A stretch of 64,000 bases of DNA from Paludibacteraceae bacterium. GTDB taxonomy: Bacteria > Bacteroidota > Bacteroidia > Bacteroidales > Paludibacteraceae. The first letter of the stretch is position 1. The number at the start of each line of letters is the position of its first letter. Location: the NCBI GenBank assembly GCA_017448985.1, contig JAFSKL010000022.1, positions 1 through 64,000 on the forward strand, written 5' to 3'. The position numbers were made by a program, and so were the translations under genes. Positions 25,089 to 33,708 of this stretch are shown here, in pieces. The notes under the pieces are model-generated. The model searched no databases. It worked only from the letters and a program-made list of their open reading frames with translations, and was not told the DNA's origin.

Positions 25089-26435
25089 ATGGTGAAAGGG
25101 CAAGTGGATTTTATCTCATTGGGCTGCTCGAAGAACTTAGTGGATACAGAGCGGGTAATGCGGCAGTTGGAAGCGGCAGGATGGACCTGTGTGCACGATC
25201 CCGAGAAGCCGAACGGCGAGATATGCGTGATCAACACCTGCGGATTCATCGGCGACGCCAAAGAAGAGAGCATCCATATGATCCTGCAGATGGCCGAACG
25301 CAAGAAGCGGGGACAGTTGCGGCAACTGATCGTGATGGGCTGCCTGAGCGAACGCTACCGCGCCGAACTGGAAGAGGAGATACCGGAGGTGGACAGGTAC
25401 TTTGGTAAGTTTGACTTCCTCGAACTGACCAAAGAATTGAAAATGGAAAATGGAAAATGTAAAATCGGCTGCGCTCCTTTTGAGCGGAAGCTGACGACGC
25501 CGAAGCACTATGCGTATCTGAAGATAAGTGAGGGCTGCAACCGGATGTGCTCGTACTGCGCCATACCGCTCATCACGGGACGGCACACAAGCCGACCCAA
25601 AGCGGAGATACTGGACGAGGTGCGGTGGCTGGTGAGTCAGGGCGTCAAGGAGTTGAATGTGATTGCACAGGACCTCAGCAGTTACGGGGTGGATCTCAAA
25701 ACGGGTGAAGGGTTACAGGTTACGGGTTACGGGAAGCATTTGTTGCCGGAACTGATCGACGAGATGGCGCAGATAGAGGGTGTGGATTGGATACGGTTGC
25801 ACTATGCCTACCCGACGGATTTTCCGGAGGAGCTGTTAGAGGTGATGGCCAAGCGACCAAACGTGTGCAAGTATCTCGACATAGCCTTGCAGCATTGTAC
25901 CGACCATATGCTGGGCCTGATGCGGAGGCATATCACACGGGCAGAACAGGATGCCTTGATCCGCAAGATACGCGAACGGGTACCCGGTATTTGTATCCGT
26001 ACGACGCTGTTGGTAGGCCATCCGGGCGAGACAGAGGAAGACTTTGAGGCGCTAAAGGAATGGGTGCGCGAGATGCGGTTCGAACGAATGGGATGCTTCG
26101 CGTACTCGGACGAAGAAGGCACCTACGCGAACAGACATTATCGCGACGACATACCGCCAGAGGTGAAGGAGCAACGCGCGGCCGAACTGATGGCCATTCA
26201 GCAGCAGATAAGCGGCGAGCTGATGCAACAGCTTGTAGGCACGACCCAACGCGTGATCATCGACCGCAAGGAAGGCGACTGGTGGATCGGACGCACCCAG
26301 TACGACAGCCCCGAGGTGGATTGTGAGGTCCTTATTGAAATTAAAAATGAAAAATTAAAAATTAAAAATGGCGAATTCGTCGATGTACGGATTACCAAGG
26401 CGGAGGAATTTGACCTATATGGGGAGATAGGTTAA
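25089..26435 (+). CDS. rimO: Ribosomal protein S12 methylthiotransferase RimO
   Basis: The 448-residue enzyme adds a methylthio group to an aspartate of ribosomal protein S12. It has the N-terminal MTTase domain (FISLGCSKNLVDTE at residues 7-20, NTCGF near 48, GCLSERY near 85). The radical SAM motif CNRMCSYC is near 152-159, followed by a C-terminal TRAM domain. Three separate repeat arrays are translated in frame: KMENGKCKIG before the SAM domain, GLQVTGYG near 209, and IKNEKLKIKNG in the TRAM domain. The ATG at 25089 gives the expected N-terminus. Confidence 0.95.
   Translation: MVKGQVDFISLGCSKNLVDTERVMRQLEAAGWTCVHDPEKPNGEICVINTCGFIGDAKEESIHMILQMAERKKRGQLRQLIVMGCLSERYRAELEEEIPEVDRYFGKFDFLELTKELKMENGKCKIGCAPFERKLTTPKHYAYLKISEGCNRMCSYCAIPLITGRHTSRPKAEILDEVRWLVSQGVKELNVIAQDLSSYGVDLKTGEGLQVTGYGKHLLPELIDEMAQIEGVDWIRLHYAYPTDFPEELLEVMAKRPNVCKYLDIALQHCTDHMLGLMRRHITRAEQDALIRKIRERVPGICIRTTLLVGHPGETEEDFEALKEWVREMRFERMGCFAYSDEEGTYANRHYRDDIPPEVKEQRAAELMAIQQQISGELMQQLVGTTQRVIIDRKEGDWWIGRTQYDSPEVDCEVLIEIKNEKLKIKNGEFVDVRITKAEEFDLYGEIG
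25434..25466 (+). repeat. In-frame 7-bp array 1 in rimO
   Basis: AATTGAA, AATGGAA, AATGGAA and AATGTAA run in tandem and are translated as ELKMENGKCK, in the linker between the MTTase and radical SAM domains. Confidence 0.85.
25711..25733 (+). repeat. In-frame GGTTACG array 2 in rimO
   Basis: GGTTACA, GGTTACG and GGTTACG are translated as LQVTGYG within the SAM domain. Confidence 0.8.
26334..26370 (+). repeat. In-frame AAATTAA array 3 in rimO
   Basis: AAATTAA, AAATGAA, AAATTAA, AAATTAA and AAATGGC are translated as IKNEKLKIKNG in the TRAM domain. Confidence 0.85.
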
Positions 26436-26469
26436 AGGACGCTTCGCTACAGGACGGCGCAAGCGCCTA
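26434..26469. repeat. 36-bp element, copy 2
   Basis: Identical to 4496-4531 over 36 bp. It begins at the rimO stop region and ends 37 bp before the HU gene. It contains a GGCG-CAAG-CGCC hairpin and a partial direct repeat ending in CTACAGGA. Confidence 0.85.
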
Positions 26470-26506
26470 CAGGAGTAAGGAAAGATAAATTTAAACAATT
26501 AATAGT

Positions 26507-26785
26507 ATGCTAACAAAAGACTTAATCAGCCTGATAGCCAATGCGTCAGGCCTGAGCAAAAAGGACACGGAGGAGTTGCTGTCAACTACCAATGCCATTT
26601 TGCGCGAGAACCTGATGGCCGGGAAAGCCATTCAACTGCAGGGACTCGGAACCTTGGAGATCAAGGAGCGAAGCGAGCGCGTCATTGTTCATCCCAAAAC
26701 AGGCGACCGAGCAATCGTGCCAAGTAAAAACCAACTGGTATTCAGACCGGTGGCAAACCTGAAAGAAGAACTCAAAAAACTCTAA
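26507..26785 (+). CDS. HU family DNA-binding protein
   Basis: The 92-residue protein is a compact HU/IHF subunit: an N-terminal helix pair (LTKDLISLIANASGLSKKDTEELL), the GLGTLEIKERSERVI beta segment, and the DNA-binding arm NPxTG replaced by HPKTGDRAIVPSKN. It should bend DNA as a dimer. It ends 3 bp before a second HU-type gene, so the two are co-expressed and may form a heterodimer. Confidence 0.93.
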   Translation: MLTKDLISLIANASGLSKKDTEELLSTTNAILRENLMAGKAIQLQGLGTLEIKERSERVIVHPKTGDRAIVPSKNQLVFRPVANLKEELKKL

Positions 26786-26788
26786 ATC

Positions 26789-27937
26789 ATGGCAGAAAAC
26801 AAACTTATTTGGAGTGAGTTGCGCCGTACTTTGGCCGAGCGCAGCAACATGAGCGAGAAAGATGCAACGAGTTTCCTCAATGCCTTTCAGTCGCAAATAG
26901 TAGAGGCCCTCAAGCAGGACAAACAAGTGAAAATCAACGGTTTGGGCACCTTCCGTCTGCAACCCGTAGCGGCACGCAAGAGCGTGGATGTGAACAGCGG
27001 CGAGGAGATCACCATTGAGGGTTACAACAAAATCGTCTTTGCGCCCGAAGCAGGCGTGAAGGAGCTGGTGGAGAAAGTGAATCCGCTCAGTATTCAGTCT
27101 TCGGACGACGACGAGCCTGCGGAGATCGACCCCATTCAGAAACTGGGCGTTCAGGCCGAGGAGATAGTAGGTATTCTGGACGAGCTCGGACAGAGTCCCG
27201 TAGAGCCAGCTCCGGAACCCGAACCGGAGCCCGAGCCACAACCCGAACCCGAACCCGAGCCGGAGCCCGTGGCTGCAGAACCTGAGCCGGAGCCCGAGCC
27301 ACAACCCGAAGTGAAGGTAGAGCCGGTAGTGATCATCGAGAAAGAGCCGGTGTTCATTCCCGAACCTTCGTTCGTGCGTGAGCCCGAACCCGAGCCCGAA
27401 CCCGAAGAGCCGGAGAAAAAGAGTCATTGGGGTCGTGCTTTGCTCATCATCCTGCTTATCCTACTCGTTTTGGCCGTTTTGGCCTATTTCTTCCTGCCGC
27501 GTCCTCTCATGCACGAGTGGAAAGACAAAGGCCTCAATTGGTGGAAGAACACCTTCCAGAAAGAGCAAGTGGCTGCACCGACAGAACCCGAGGACCCGAA
27601 CGCCATTCCCGACAGTATCTTGGCGGAGTTTGAGGCTATTTGCGGTGATGAAGAAGAGGTATGGGACGATATCCAATACAATCAGTTCATCAAGACCGAG
27701 CCGATGCACGAGGCCAGCCGTCTATGCTGGATGGCGTACCGTTTCTACGGCAACAAGGAATATTGGCCGTACCTCTACGACGCCAACAAAGATCGTATCG
27801 ACGACCCGAATGTGATCGATACAGGAACGCCGATTCGTGTGCCCAAACTGACGAAGGAACAGTTGGACCTGAGCAACGACCGGACGCGTCGTCATTTAGA
27901 GTATCTGCGTCGTCAGGCGGAGAAGAAGATGAGGTGA
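26789..27937 (+). CDS. HU-domain protein with Glu-Pro linker, membrane helix and LysM-like tail
   Basis: The 382-residue protein has four parts. An HU domain (residues 1-92, with [12 protein letters not shown]) is followed by an acidic region and a long Glu-Pro repeat (about 145-210). Then comes a single transmembrane helix ([20 protein letters not shown], about 215-234). The C-terminal part contains a LysM-like motif ([32 protein letters not shown]). The predicted topology puts the HU domain in the cytosol and the LysM-like domain in the periplasm. It could therefore tether the nucleoid to the envelope. I infer this from architecture only. Confidence 0.85.
   Translation: MAENKLIWSELRRTLAERSNMSEKDATSFLNAFQSQIVEALKQDKQVKINGLGTFRLQPVAARKSVDVNSGEEITIEGYNKIVFAPEAGVKELVEKVNPLSIQSSDDDEPAEIDPIQKLGVQAEEIVGILDELGQSPVEPAPEPEPEPEPQPEPEPEPEPVAAEPEPEPEPQPEVKVEPVVIIEKEPVFIPEPSFVREPEPEPEPEEPEKKSHWGRALLIILLILLVLAVLAYFFLPRPLMHEWKDKGLNWWKNTFQKEQVAAPTEPEDPNAIPDSILAEFEAICGDEEEVWDDIQYNQFIKTEPMHEASRLCWMAYRFYGNKEYWPYLYDANKDRIDDPNVIDTGTPIRVPKLTKEQLDLSNDRTRRHLEYLRRQAEKKMR
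27205..27420 (+). repeat. Glu-Pro coding repeat (GARCCN hexamers)
   Basis: Tandem 6-bp units GAACCC, GAGCCC and GAGCCG encode Glu-Pro in two blocks, about 27211-27312 and 27382-27417, flanking a non-repeated segment. The unit length is a multiple of three, unlike the 7-bp arrays elsewhere. Confidence 0.85.
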
Positions 27938-27957
27938 AAGGTTAAAGGGGAAAGTTT
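27933..27957 (+). repeat. GGTGAAA array immediately before uvrA
   Basis: GGTGAAA, GGTTAAA and GGGGAAA follow the stop codon of the HU fusion gene and end next to the expected uvrA start. AAAGGGGAAA could serve as a ribosome-binding site. Confidence 0.75.
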
Positions 27958-30729
27958 ATCGGAGATTTCATCCATATAGTAGGTGCGGATACCCACAATT
28001 TGAAGCATGTGTCGGTAGACATACCGCGCAATAAATTGGTGGTAGTGACGGGTGTGAGCGGCAGCGGAAAGAGTTCGCTGGCGTTTGACACCCTCTATGC
28101 CGAAGGGCAACGTCGTTACGTGGAGAGCCTGAGTGCGTACGCGCGACAGTTCATGGGACGGATGCAGAAACCGGAGGTGGAGAAGATAGAAGGTATCCCG
28201 CCTGCCATCGCCATTCAGCAGAAGACGAGCAGCCGAAACCCGCGTTCGACGGTAGGTACCGTGACGGAGATCTACGACTACCTGAAACTGTTATACGCGC
28301 GCGTGGGCAAGACCTACTCGCCCGTGAGCGGTGAAGAGGTACGCAAGAACACGATACGCGACGTGGTGCAGTACATGGAGTCGCAGCCCAAAGGTACGCG
28401 TCTCTACCTGCTCAGTCCCATCATCCTGCCGGAAGGACGGACGCTGCAGGAACAGCTGGCGCTTTGGCAGAGCCAGGGTTTCAGCCGTTTGCTCATTGAC
28501 GGCGACACGGTGCGTCTGGACGCTGCCACATGGCAACAGGTGAAAGAGCACGAAGCGTTCCTGCTGGTCGACCGTATCATCGTGGATCACGAACAGGCCA
28601 CCTCGAACCGCTTTGCCGATTCGGTACAAACGGCGTTCTTCGAAGGGCAGGGCGAGTGCCAAGTCAATGTGCAAATAGGCAATGTACCAAGGACAAAGGT
28701 GTTCTCCGAGCGCTTCGAAGCCGACGGTATCCGGTTCATCGAACCGAGCGAGCACCTGTTCGACTTCAACAATCCCGTAGGAGCCTGCCCCGAATGCAAG
28801 GGCGTGGGTACCGTGATGGGCATCGACGAGGATCTGGTCATTCCCGACAAGTCCAAGTCCATCTACGAGCAGGCTATCGTGTGCTGGCAAGGGCCCAAGA
28901 TGAAAGAAGAGTGGCTCGAACCGCTCATCATGAAAGCGCCCAAGTTCGGTTTCCCCATTCATACACCGTTCTATGCGCTTAGTCCCGAGCAGAAAAGGCT
29001 ACTCTGGACGGGCAACGAGTATTTCCGCGGCTTGCACGATTTCTTCCGCGAATTGGAGGAGAAGCAGTACTCGAAGATCCAGTACCGCGTTATGCTGGCG
29101 CGTTTCAAGGGTAAGACTTCCTGTCCTCTCTGTCACGGTTTTCACTTGCGGCAGGAGGCGAATTATGTACTCATCAACGGGACGAGTATCCAGCAGCTCT
29201 GCGCCATGCCGCTGACTGAACTGGACGAGTGGTTTGAGCATTTGACACTGACGGAGACAGAACAGAAAACAGCCGAACTGCTGCTCATAGAGATCCGCAG
29301 CCGGATACAGTTCATGAAGGATGTGGGTCTCAGTTACCTGACCTTGAACCGGCAGAGCAACACCCTGTCCGGAGGTGAGAGCCAGCGTATCAACTTGGCC
29401 AAATCGCTCGGTAGCAGTCTGGTCGGTTCGCTGTATGTGCTGGACGAGCCGTCGGTGGGTCTTCACCCGCGCGATACGCAACGGCTGATACACGTCCTCA
29501 AAGAGCTGCGCGACTTGGGCAACACGATCGTGGTGGTGGAGCATGACGAGGATATCATCGAAGCCGCAGACCATATCATCGAGATAGGCCCTGCCGCGGG
29601 TCAGCACGGCGGCGAGATCGTCTATGAAGGCAAGCCGAGACCCGAACTCATTCATTACGACATACCTGCCCTGAGGCGGCATTGGAACAATTATATCGAG
29701 GTGGAAGGCGCTTGCGAGAACAACCTGCAGAACCTCACCGTTCGTTTCCCGCTGCATGTGATGACTTGTGTGACGGGTGTGAGCGGCAGCGGCAAGAGTT
29801 CACTCGTCAGCCGGGTGCTTTACCCTGCCCTTAAGAAACATTACGGTGGCGCGTTGGCGGAGCACACGGGCGACTTCGGGCACATACACGGCAGTACCCA
29901 TCTGATGCACGACATCGAGTTTGTGGACCAGAACCCGCTGAGCCGTTCCAGCCGTTCGAATCCCGTCACCTATCTGAAGGCCTACGACGAGATACGGCGG
30001 CTCTACGCCGAACAGCCTCTGGCACAACAGTTGGGCCTGACACCGGCGCATTTCTCGTTCAACACGCCCGGAGGACGTTGCGAGGCCTGCCAGGGAGAGG
30101 GAACGATCACCATTGAGATGCAGTTCATGGCGGATCTCGTGTTAGAGTGCGAACAGTGCCACGGACGGCGTTTCAAACAGGACATACTGGATGTTCGGTA
30201 TCGCGACAAGTCGATCTACGATATCCTCTGCATGACGGTGAACCAGGCGGTGGAGTTCTTCAGCCAGGACCCCAAGTGCGCAAAGATCGTCAAACGCCTC
30301 AAACCGCTGCAGGATGTCGGCATCGGCTATGTGCAGTTGGGCCAGAGCAGCAGTACCCTCTCCGGCGGTGAGAGCCAGCGTGTCAAGTTGGCGTCCTTCA
30401 TCGCTCAGGAAGAGTGTCCGGCGACCATTTTCGTGTTCGACGAACCGACCACGGGCCTGCACCACAAAGATATCGACGTGCTCCTCAAAGCGCTGAACCG
30501 GCTGATCAGCAAAGGGCACACGGTCATCATCATTGAACATAATCCGGCCGTCATCCTGGCTGCAGATCATGTGATCGATCTCGGTCCCGAAGGCGGCAAA
30601 AACGGCGGACGCATCGTCTGTGAAGGCACGCCCGAACAGATAGCCGCCTGCCCGGACAGTTACACGGGCCGACACCTTGCCCGAATAATAGAAACAAACC
30701 ATGAAAAGTCCGTTCGAAATGAAGAATAA
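27958..30729 (+). CDS. uvrA: Excinuclease ABC subunit A
   Basis: UvrA recognises bulky DNA damage in nucleotide excision repair. Two ABC ATPase modules are present, with Walker A motifs GVSGSGKSS near residues 32-40 and 610, and signatures LSGGESQRI and LSGGESQRV. Zinc-finger cysteines are seen in CPECKGVG and CEACQGEG. Homology begins at FIHIVGADTHNLKHV, upstream of the first usable start (TTG 28000). Between the in-frame TAA at 27943 and that TTG there is no ATG, GTG or TTG. I place the start at ATC 27958 (923 residues) tentatively; it follows a purine-rich stretch. Confidence 0.9.
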   Translation: MGDFIHIVGADTHNLKHVSVDIPRNKLVVVTGVSGSGKSSLAFDTLYAEGQRRYVESLSAYARQFMGRMQKPEVEKIEGIPPAIAIQQKTSSRNPRSTVGTVTEIYDYLKLLYARVGKTYSPVSGEEVRKNTIRDVVQYMESQPKGTRLYLLSPIILPEGRTLQEQLALWQSQGFSRLLIDGDTVRLDAATWQQVKEHEAFLLVDRIIVDHEQATSNRFADSVQTAFFEGQGECQVNVQIGNVPRTKVFSERFEADGIRFIEPSEHLFDFNNPVGACPECKGVGTVMGIDEDLVIPDKSKSIYEQAIVCWQGPKMKEEWLEPLIMKAPKFGFPIHTPFYALSPEQKRLLWTGNEYFRGLHDFFRELEEKQYSKIQYRVMLARFKGKTSCPLCHGFHLRQEANYVLINGTSIQQLCAMPLTELDEWFEHLTLTETEQKTAELLLIEIRSRIQFMKDVGLSYLTLNRQSNTLSGGESQRINLAKSLGSSLVGSLYVLDEPSVGLHPRDTQRLIHVLKELRDLGNTIVVVEHDEDIIEAADHIIEIGPAAGQHGGEIVYEGKPRPELIHYDIPALRRHWNNYIEVEGACENNLQNLTVRFPLHVMTCVTGVSGSGKSSLVSRVLYPALKKHYGGALAEHTGDFGHIHGSTHLMHDIEFVDQNPLSRSSRSNPVTYLKAYDEIRRLYAEQPLAQQLGLTPAHFSFNTPGGRCEACQGEGTITIEMQFMADLVLECEQCHGRRFKQDILDVRYRDKSIYDILCMTVNQAVEFFSQDPKCAKIVKRLKPLQDVGIGYVQLGQSSSTLSGGESQRVKLASFIAQEECPATIFVFDEPTTGLHHKDIDVLLKALNRLISKGHTVIIIEHNPAVILAADHVIDLGPEGGKNGGRIVCEGTPEQIAACPDSYTGRHLARIIETNHEKSVRNEE

Positions 30730-32626
30730 GATGAGTTACATGCCTCGTTGGGGCGTGTTGTTGATGGATTTGACGCTATGTAGCGTCGCGTTTTGGCTGA
30801 GTGCCTGGATCGCCAGCGGTTCGTTCCACTACCCGCTTTGGGCGGATTTTGTCACGCCGCTCGGGGTGCAGTATGTCATCGTCATGGTCGTGCAGTTCAT
30901 CATGTTCTGGGCCTTCCATACCTATTCGGGCATGCTGCGTTACTCCACTTTTATCGACACCATCAAAGTGCTCCTGTCCAACATTGCGACAGGCCTCATC
31001 CTTTTTGCCTTCAATATACTGATGGACTACACGATCGGCCAACACCCGTTGTTGAACACGGTTCTCGCCATCTACGTGCCTATGGCGTTCGTGCTCCTTT
31101 TCTCGCTGCGTGTGGGTGTGAAGACGCTCAATGAGACGATGGAGCGTGGGCAGGGCAGTCCGCGCGTGATGATCTACGGTACGCAAACGGCAGGTCTGGC
31201 CATCGCCAAGATGCTTCGCTCAGCAGGTAACACGCCCTATCGGCCCATGGGCTTCATCGCCGATGCCAACGAACGGCACGGGTACGAATTGGCGGGACTG
31301 CCCGTCAAGGCGCTGAACGACAAGCTGTTCGATTGGATGGCGAACCGGCGAATTCGTCATGTAATCATCTCGCCCCTCAAAATGCGGACGCTGAACCCGG
31401 CCAAGGACCTGCAGGTGTTCATCGACCATAATGTCCGAATCCTCACCACGCCGTATTTCAAGCAGTGGGACAACATCGACGAGATCGACATGCAGCGTAT
31501 CGGTCGCATCGATTCGATACGCATCGAGGACCTGCTGGAGCGTCCGGCCATCGAGATCAACACCGACAATGTACGGCAGTGTCTGCGCAAACGGGTCGTG
31601 CTGGTCAGCGGTGCCGCAGGCAGTATAGGTAGCGAACTGGTACGCCAGGTACAGAAATACAAACCGCAGGTGACCATCCTGCTCGACCTCGCCGAATCGC
31701 CGCTGCACGATTTGCTGCTTGACCTCAAGCAACAGTTCCCCACCTCGCGGTTCATCCCCATCATCGCGGATATACGAAACCGCGAACGGATAGAGCATGT
31801 CTTCAGCGAGATGCGCCCGGACATCGTCTATCACGCCGCCGCCTACAAGCACGTGCCGCTGATGGAGAGTTTCCCCAACGAAGCAATCCAGACCAACGTC
31901 CTCGGAACGAAGAACATGGCGGACATGGCCGTCAAATACGGCGTGCAGCGCTTCGTGATGATCTCCACCGACAAGGCCGTGAACCCGACCAATATCATGG
32001 GAGCGAGCAAGCGTATCGCGGAGATCTACGTCCAATCGCTCTTCCGCAAACTGCACGAGACTGACCCCAAATGCACCAAGTTCATCACCACCCGTTTCGG
32101 CAACGTGCTGGGCAGTAACGGTTCGGTCATTCCCTATTTCCGCAAACAGATTGCCGCCGGAGGCCCCGTCACGGTGACCCATCCGGATATCATCCGCTAT
32201 TTCATGACGATCCCCGAAGCTTGCTGCCTGGTGATGGAAGCCGGCACGCTCGGTGACGGAGGCGAGATCTTCGTCTTCGACATGGGCGAGCCCGTCAAGA
32301 TTCTCGACCTGGCACGGAATATGATCCGTCTCGCCGGATTCACGCCGGAGAAAGATATCCCGATCGTGTTCACGGGCTTGCGTCCCGGCGAGAAACTGTA
32401 CGAAGAGCTGCTGAACCAGCGCGAGACGACGCTACCGACCAGCAACGAGAAGATCATGGTGGCGCGCGTACGCGAATCCGATTTCGACGAAGTGAACGAA
32501 CGCGTGAACCAGCTGATCGAGACCAGCCGTCTCACCAAACCCTTCACCACTGTCTCGCTCATGAAACAGCTGGTGCCCGAATTTATCAGTAATAACTCCA
32601 TTTACGAGCAATTAGACCCGCAATGA
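30701..32626 (+). CDS. Nucleoside-diphosphate-sugar 4,6-dehydratase/epimerase (CapD/WbpM type), membrane bound
   Basis: The 641-residue protein has four N-terminal transmembrane helices, a CoA-binding-like Rossmann domain (about 145-260) and a C-terminal extended SDR domain. The SDR domain has the NAD motif GAAGSIGSE (about 304) and the segment HAAAYKHVPLME (about 377). Members make UDP-sugar intermediates for surface polysaccharides or protein glycosylation. The start overlaps uvrA by 29 bp; ATG 30731, just after the uvrA stop, is an alternative. It is coupled by ATGA to the WecA-type transferase, suggesting supply of its sugar substrate. Confidence 0.9.
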   Translation: MKSPFEMKNKMSYMPRWGVLLMDLTLCSVAFWLSAWIASGSFHYPLWADFVTPLGVQYVIVMVVQFIMFWAFHTYSGMLRYSTFIDTIKVLLSNIATGLILFAFNILMDYTIGQHPLLNTVLAIYVPMAFVLLFSLRVGVKTLNETMERGQGSPRVMIYGTQTAGLAIAKMLRSAGNTPYRPMGFIADANERHGYELAGLPVKALNDKLFDWMANRRIRHVIISPLKMRTLNPAKDLQVFIDHNVRILTTPYFKQWDNIDEIDMQRIGRIDSIRIEDLLERPAIEINTDNVRQCLRKRVVLVSGAAGSIGSELVRQVQKYKPQVTILLDLAESPLHDLLLDLKQQFPTSRFIPIIADIRNRERIEHVFSEMRPDIVYHAAAYKHVPLMESFPNEAIQTNVLGTKNMADMAVKYGVQRFVMISTDKAVNPTNIMGASKRIAEIYVQSLFRKLHETDPKCTKFITTRFGNVLGSNGSVIPYFRKQIAAGGPVTVTHPDIIRYFMTIPEACCLVMEAGTLGDGGEIFVFDMGEPVKILDLARNMIRLAGFTPEKDIPIVFTGLRPGEKLYEELLNQRETTLPTSNEKIMVARVRESDFDEVNERVNQLIETSRLTKPFTTVSLMKQLVPEFISNNSIYEQLDPQ

Positions 32627-33708
32627 TACAAGAATTTTTCATCGAACACAGTTACCTGATCGGCTTGGTCAGTTTTGCATTGGGCCTTTTCGGCATGCCT
32701 ATCGTCATCCGTATCGCCAAGAAGAAAGGTTTTGTAGTTCGTCCCAACAAGCGAATGAGTCACACCGGCGCCATACCCAATGTCGGCGGTTTGGATATAT
32801 GTTTCAGCTTCATGCTGACCTACCTGCTGTTTGAATACGACCAGATGAGCCAGAGTCAGTTCTTCCTGATCGGTCTGTTTGCTATCATGGCAGTCGGTTT
32901 CATCGACGATGTGCTCGTCCTGACGCCCACTACCAAACTGTTGGGCGAGACCTTCGCGGGCCTTGTGCTGATCGGCTTTGCGGATCTGCGTATCACGCAC
33001 CTCCACGGTCTTTTCGGCATCGAGGAGATAGGTCTCATACCCAGTTACCTCATCTCGCTCTTCGTGCTCATCGCCATCATCAACGCGGTGAACCTGATCG
33101 ACGGCATCGACGGTCTGGCCAGCGGTTTGGGTATCCTCTATTGCCTTTTCTTTGCCGTCTATTTCGGCTTGGTGGGCGAGACGAGCTGGTCGATTCTCGG
33201 CATCTGTATGATCGGTTCGCTGGCCGTGTTCTTCATCTACAATGTCTTCGGCCACAAAGGCAAGATCTTCATGGGCGACAGCGGCAGTCTGCTCCTCGGA
33301 TACCTGCTCACGGCGTTCGTGTTCCGTTTCTGCGAGATCAACGCCTATCACCAAGTGCCCGAGATCTACCATATGAGCGCGGCTCCGGCTGTCGCCATCT
33401 GCGTGCTTACAGTGCCTATCTTCGACACCATTCGTGTCAGTCTGACACGCATCAAACAGCACCGCAGTCCCTTCCTGCCGGATAAGAACCACATTCACCA
33501 CCTGTTGCTGCGAACGGGCTTGAACCATATCCAAACAACCTGTATCCTGCTGAGCGTCAGCGTCGTGTTTATCGGGCTGGCTATCCTCGGACGCAACTGG
33601 AACATGTGGCTGCTGGGCGTCTCGGATTTCGCGTTAGCCACTATTCTCACCTTGCTCTTGTGGCGGGTGATCAACAAAAAACTGTACGGTGCCAATGCTG
33701 ACCATTGA
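32623..33708 (+). CDS. WecA/MraY-type undecaprenyl-phosphate sugar-1-phosphate transferase
   Basis: The 361-residue integral membrane protein has about ten hydrophobic segments. It carries the family motifs FIDDVLVL (Mg-binding DD), NAVNLIDGIDGLASG, GDSGSLLLGYL and the cytosolic DKNHIHHLLL. It should start a lipid-linked glycan by moving a HexNAc-1-phosphate to undecaprenyl phosphate. It overlaps the upstream dehydratase by 4 bp and the following ABC-F gene by 14 bp. Confidence 0.92.
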   Translation: MIQEFFIEHSYLIGLVSFALGLFGMPIVIRIAKKKGFVVRPNKRMSHTGAIPNVGGLDICFSFMLTYLLFEYDQMSQSQFFLIGLFAIMAVGFIDDVLVLTPTTKLLGETFAGLVLIGFADLRITHLHGLFGIEEIGLIPSYLISLFVLIAIINAVNLIDGIDGLASGLGILYCLFFAVYFGLVGETSWSILGICMIGSLAVFFIYNVFGHKGKIFMGDSGSLLLGYLLTAFVFRFCEINAYHQVPEIYHMSAAPAVAICVLTVPIFDTIRVSLTRIKQHRSPFLPDKNHIHHLLLRTGLNHIQTTCILLSVSVVFIGLAILGRNWNMWLLGVSDFALATILTLLLWRVINKKLYGANADH

